From JBDTCS01 sp039923455 (GTDB taxonomy: Bacteria > Bacteroidota > Ignavibacteria > Palsa-1295), in contig JBDTCS010000136.1 of the NCBI GenBank assembly GCA_039923455.1, positions 1-15,927 of the forward strand: 15,927 bases of DNA. Direction: 5' to 3'. Each line of letters opens with the position of its first letter. Within the stretch, counting starts at the first letter, position 1. The position numbers were made by a program, and so were the translations under genes. Shown here one piece after another: positions 12,895 to 15,927 of this stretch. The notes under the pieces are model-generated. The model saw only the letters and a program-made list of their open reading frames with translations. It was not told the DNA's origin and did no database searches.

Positions 12895-13872
12895 TCAAAA
12901 AACACTTACGTGCACATAACGTCCCGGGTTCTTCTTCAGATCGACGAAGAGGGAATCGAGATGCTTGATACTCTCTTGCATCGTGAGAATGCTGGTGTTC
13001 AGATTATCATAAACAGCAGGGTCGCGAGAAAACTTTGCGAGCGAACCACGAGAATCCGAAAGCATGGTGATCAAAGAATCTGTTCTGCTCGTGACACCGC
13101 TTAGCTTCGTGAGAAACTCATCCCCCATCACAAATTTGCCAACCGAGCCGTTGCCTTGCTTGAGCGAAGCAGTGATCTCGTTCAGATTCTTCAGCGTCTC
13201 ATCAACTTTCTGTGCCATTGCGCCATCGTTCAGCAGCTTGGGTGCGAGGCCGTTGCCGGATGTTAGCTTCGCCTCGAGTGCGGTGAGGCCGGCGATCGCA
13301 CCTTCTACTTTGTCATTCAACTCGTTGGTCGTGATGAGCTTTCCGAGCGTCCCTTCGCCCTGTTCGATTCTATCGGTGATAGCACCAACATTTTTCATCG
13401 TCTTTATTGCGGAAGCTGTGAGGTCATCAAGGCCCGGTTCGACAGCGAGTTCGAGTGTGCCTCCATCGGCGAGCAATTCCTTTGAGTGTCCGAGCGTAAT
13501 ATCCACGAGTTTATCGCCGAGCACACCCATTGAGCGGATCGTCGCTTTGGAATCTTTGCGAATCAGACTAAAATATTCATCACCCATTATATCGAGCGTC
13601 AGCAAAATTCCATTCGTATCATTTCGCTGGACGAATTGCATCGTACGGACCGTGCCGACTTTCTTTCCGCTGATACCAACAAAATTTCCTTCGTTGAGCC
13701 CTTTGATATCCGGCACGAACACTTTCACCGTATGATGCGGTGTCAAGAGTCCGGTGTTCTTGCCAATGTAAAATCCGAGCCAGCCCATAAGGGCCAAGCC
13801 GAACAAAAAGAACAATCCCGTTTTAAGATCTCGCCAGAGAATTTTGCCCTGCGCGTTCGGTGCTGATGCCAT
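12895..13872 (-). CDS. mlaD: MlaD-type MCE lipid-binding protein
   Basis: The substrate-binding subunit of an MCE-type ABC transporter that moves phospholipids across the envelope. Residues 19-36 form the single N-terminal membrane anchor (GLFFLFGLALMGWLGFYI). The MCE domain spans about 47-128, with VFVPDIKGLNEGNFVGISG, KVGTV and SMGVLGDKLVDITLG. The rest is a helical tail holding four copies of a motif of the type GxGxxxKLxxDxxLxxKV at about 170, 205, 239 and 273, spaced 34-35 residues. It ends LKKNPGRYVHVSVF, as is usual in this MlaD group. The ATP-binding gene lies nine bases upstream and FkbM 16 bases downstream. Length (325) is larger than E. coli MlaD (183) because of this tail. Confidence 0.92.
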   Translation of the reverse strand: MASAPNAQGKILWRDLKTGLFFLFGLALMGWLGFYIGKNTGLLTPHHTVKVFVPDIKGLNEGNFVGISGKKVGTVRTMQFVQRNDTNGILLTLDIMGDEYFSLIRKDSKATIRSMGVLGDKLVDITLGHSKELLADGGTLELAVEPGLDDLTASAIKTMKNVGAITDRIEQGEGTLGKLITTNELNDKVEGAIAGLTALEAKLTSGNGLAPKLLNDGAMAQKVDETLKNLNEITASLKQGNGSVGKFVMGDEFLTKLSGVTSRTDSLITMLSDSRGSLAKFSRDPAVYDNLNTSILTMQESIKHLDSLFVDLKKNPGRYVHVSVF

Positions 13873-13881
13873 ATAATATTT

Positions 13882-14616
13882 CTAAATAATCTCTACATCC
13901 TTTACCAAGAACGACTCGACGAATGGATGCGTGGATGCGTACATTGCCTCCGGCACATCATTGAAGATCACACGCCCTTGATAGAGAATAACAACTTGGT
14001 CGGCAACGCTGAATACATCATTGATCAAGTGGGTGACGAAGACTGCGCCCAATCCCTTCTCTTCCCGAAGCCGCTTTATCACATCAAGTATTTTTTTTGT
14101 GCTCACCGGATCAAGCCCGCCTGTCGGCTCATCGAGCAAGATCATTTTGGGCCCAAAGATAAGCGCTCGGCCTATCGCGAGTCGCTTCTTCATACCGCCC
14201 GAAAGACTATCCGGCAGATGATGCTCGAAGCCTTCGAGTCCGGCGAATGCGATCTGTTCGGCCGTGCGTTTCTCGATCTCGTCTTCCGGAAGCTTAAGAT
14301 TCTCACGGAGAAAAAAACTGAGATTCTCGGTGACGGTCAATGAATCAAAGAGCGCGTTGCCTTGAAACACCATTCCCATCTTGCGACGAATGGGAAAGAG
14401 TTGCTTCTCGGTGAAGTGACTAATATCTACTCCATCGACCAAGACACGTCCCGATGTAGGTTTGAGCAACCCGAGCATCAGCCGGATCGTCGTGCTCTTG
14501 CCCGATCCGCTCGGACCGAGGACCGCTGTGATCTTTCCGTCCGGCACAAGCATCGAAACGCCCTGAAGGACGTCATAGCTGCCGTAACGCAAAACCACGT
14601 TGTCAAGCTCGATCAT
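13882..14616 (-). CDS. mlaF: MlaF-type ABC transporter ATPase
   Basis: A 244-residue cytosolic ATPase that drives the MCE lipid transporter. Walker A GPSGSGKST (34-42), Q-loop MVFQGNALF (82-90), signature LSGGMKKR (138-145), Walker B MILLDEPTGGLDP (158-170) and the switch histidine His196 in VTHLINDVF are all present. The residues after the Q-loop (DSLTVTENLSFFLRE) match MlaF. The start is supported by AAAGGA just upstream on the minus strand. The permease gene precedes it by 20 bases and the MCE gene follows after nine, a single operon. No MlaB (STAS) gene is seen. Confidence 0.95.
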   Translation of the reverse strand: MIELDNVVLRYGSYDVLQGVSMLVPDGKITAVLGPSGSGKSTTIRLMLGLLKPTSGRVLVDGVDISHFTEKQLFPIRRKMGMVFQGNALFDSLTVTENLSFFLRENLKLPEDEIEKRTAEQIAFAGLEGFEHHLPDSLSGGMKKRLAIGRALIFGPKMILLDEPTGGLDPVSTKKILDVIKRLREEKGLGAVFVTHLINDVFSVADQVVILYQGRVIFNDVPEAMYASTHPFVESFLVKDVEII

Positions 14617-14636
14617 CGCGATCCTTTAATCCGTCG

Positions 14637-15425
14637 TTATAAATTTTCGAGTACGAGCTTGGAAATATAAAAGTTGGCAATGAGCACAAGGCACGAGCCA
14701 ACGACGATACCTTTGATCGTCGAATTTCCAACACCGACTGTTCCTCCTTTTGCCGAGAAGCCATTGAAGCAACTCACAAGTGTGATGATGATCGCAAAGA
14801 TCGGCGGCTTACCGAATGCGACAATCCAATCTTTCTCGACGAGTAAGTTCAAAACGGAATTCCAATAAAAGCTGCTATCGATGTGATGATAGGTTGAAGC
14901 TACAACTCCCCCTCCGATCAATCCGACAAAAATGCTGAGTGCTGTCAGCGGCAAAAACATGAAGAGTGCCGAAGCGAGTCTTGGCATGACGAGTTTTGCG
15001 ATCGGGTCGGTGCCGAAGGCTCGGAGTGCGTCGATCTGCTCGGATATTTTCATTGCACCAAGTTCGGAGCCGTAACGTGCGCCAACTCTTGCCGAGAGCA
15101 TTAGCCCGGTGACCATCGGACCCATTTCACGAATGACTGAGAGTGCGGTTGCACGCGGCGTCAGCGTTTTTGCTCCAAAGGCTGCGAGCTGGTTTCCGAC
15201 TTCCAGCGTGATCAGACATCCTATTGCGACAGAACTTACGAGGACAATCGGAATTGAGCCGACACCATTGACGGCCATCTGCAATCTGGTATCTGCCCAA
15301 TAACGCTTGAATGAGCCGAAACTGGTGAACGCCCGCACAGAAAAGTGGACGAACTCCTGCATCGTCAGAACGAAGCCCTTGGCTCGCTCATTTAGCTTTC
15401 GAAACCTACCAACTGGCTCGCTCAT
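14637..15425 (-). CDS. mlaE: MlaE-type ABC transporter permease
   Basis: A 262-residue integral membrane protein, the permease half of the MCE transporter. After an amphipathic N-terminal helix it has about five hydrophobic segments (near residues 55-80, 100-115, 155-180, 207-220 and 237-258). The family marks are ALSVIREMGPMVTGLMLSAR, the cytosolic coupling stretch ELGAMKISEQIDALRAFGTDP (starting at about residue 121) and LVMPRL. First gene of the operon on this strand, 234 bases from a divergent gene. No MlaA or MlaC gene lies within the window, so other components, if any, are elsewhere. No Shine-Dalgarno before the ATG. Confidence 0.95.
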   Translation of the reverse strand: MSEPVGRFRKLNERAKGFVLTMQEFVHFSVRAFTSFGSFKRYWADTRLQMAVNGVGSIPIVLVSSVAIGCLITLEVGNQLAAFGAKTLTPRATALSVIREMGPMVTGLMLSARVGARYGSELGAMKISEQIDALRAFGTDPIAKLVMPRLASALFMFLPLTALSIFVGLIGGGVVASTYHHIDSSFYWNSVLNLLVEKDWIVAFGKPPIFAIIITLVSCFNGFSAKGGTVGVGNSTIKGIVVGSCLVLIANFYISKLVLENL

Positions 15426-15595
15426 GTAGTCTGTATATCGCAGGAAATCCTTAGCACACCGAAATCAACGTTCAAGGCATTCAGGTAACGTCTTGGAAAG
15501 CCATTTGTTCCTTTTCAGAATTGGGCACTGCTATTCAAAACTGGAATGTCTATGTCACCGGCAACAGCTTTTTCCTCCGGCTATCCGCAAAGAGC

Positions 15596-15603
15596 TATTT
15601 TTG
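15596..15603 (+). promoter_or_regulatory. candidate -7 box (TATTTTTG) for the final gene
   Basis: An exact TAnnTTTG match 56 bases upstream of the ATG at 15660. No convincing -33 TTTG is found about 20 bases before it. The remaining divergent spacer (15426-15659) shows no matching box for mlaE on the minus strand. Confidence 0.33.
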
Positions 15604-15659
15604 CAGGGATGCCGAACGGACTGAGGGTCTTCGCATCAACACAATTTTAGTTTTTTGTA

Positions 15660-15927
15660 ATGCAAAAGTACTTTTTTTCGATTCTCTGTTCGCTTGCTTT
15701 TATTTTGATCGTGATAGGTGCAGGTGCGCCTCACGCAATCGCGCAACCCGGAATATCGGGTCAATGGCTCGGAGAGCTTCCGGTTCCGAACGCCCCGCCG
15801 ATGATGATCTCGTTCACCTTTTCCGGTACGAAGGAGAAGGGGCTTTCGGGTAGTTGGTGTAGTCCGGTGCAATCACCGATGCAAGATTCGATGAGCTTCG
15901 TGATGATCTCGGGTGATTCGCTGCATG
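15660..15927 (+). CDS. secreted protein, start only (window edge); N-terminal domain as in alpha/beta hydrolases
   Basis: The frame is open from ATG 15660 to the end of the window, 89 complete codons. Residues 1-28 are a signal peptide: MQKYFFSILCSLAFILIVIG then a short stretch ending HAIA before QPG. The mature part begins ISGQWLGELPVP, then MMISFTFSG, GLSGSWCSPVQSPMQD and SGDSLH. The order GxWxGxL, a beta strand, GxLxGxxxSPxQ and GDxLxF is the N-terminal beta domain that precedes the catalytic part in many secreted alpha/beta hydrolases and serine hydrolases. The catalytic domain, if any, lies outside the window, so this is a guess from the first part. No Shine-Dalgarno is seen. It diverges from mlaE. 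Confidence 0.72.
   Translation, partial: MQKYFFSILCSLAFILIVIGAGAPHAIAQPGISGQWLGELPVPNAPPMMISFTFSGTKEKGLSGSWCSPVQSPMQDSMSFVMISGDSLH

Noticed and set aside
13064..13735. 223-codon plus-strand frame opposite mlaD
   Set aside because: Ser/Phe/Pro-rich shadow of a well-supported gene on the other strand; such antisense frames come from codon bias.

Overview
The window looks like a chromosomal piece of a bacterium from the Bacteroidota/Chlorobiota side of the tree, possibly a Kapaibacteriota- or Ignavibacteria-like lineage. The reasons are several upstream motifs of the TAnnTTTG type (the Bacteroidota -7 box), few strong Shine-Dalgarno sites, a MlaD-type protein with a short repeat tail, and no typical proteobacterial operons. 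The taxon is an inference; no rRNA or tRNA is present.

Layout. Positions 1-960: a RAYT (REP-associated tyrosine transposase) gene tightly flanked by REP palindromes, with a 121-122 bp tandem REP-pair array on its right. 990-2154 (minus): a DUF971 zinc-site protein and a FabG-like short-chain reductase. 2463-3053 (plus): an HNH endonuclease. 3248-3499 (plus): a small XRE-type regulator behind a palindrome-rich leader. 3570-11345 (all minus): a long co-oriented block. In transcription order it holds a 1257-residue flavin/iron-sulfur oxidoreductase, a helical exported protein, a YeaQ/GlsB-type membrane protein, a lipoprotein, the coenzyme A enzyme CoaBC and a family 4 uracil-DNA glycosylase. 11346-11975: a weakly coding spacer with a possible frameshifted small gene. 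11976-15425 (minus): a compact MlaE-MlaF-MlaD lipid-transport operon ending in an FkbM methyltransferase. 15660-end (plus): the start of a secreted protein that runs off the window.

How the parts work together. The REP/RAYT region is a genome-resident selfish or domesticated element. The MlaE/F/D genes encode permease, ATPase and substrate-binding MCE subunit of one envelope phospholipid transporter, and FkbM rides at the end of the same operon. The large oxidoreductase is a one-chain version of the GltD-like plus PyrK-like pairing known from NfnAB and sulfide dehydrogenase, so it probably moves electrons between pyridine nucleotides and an iron-sulfur partner. The other genes are mainly housekeeping.

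The most notable items are the REP array with its GTAG feet and adjacent transposase, the fused Nfn-like enzyme with an uncharacterised N-terminal 300 residues, the four-fold repeat in the MlaD tail, and the broken-looking small gene at 11575-11890 whose stop codon lies in a 15-bp triplicate.
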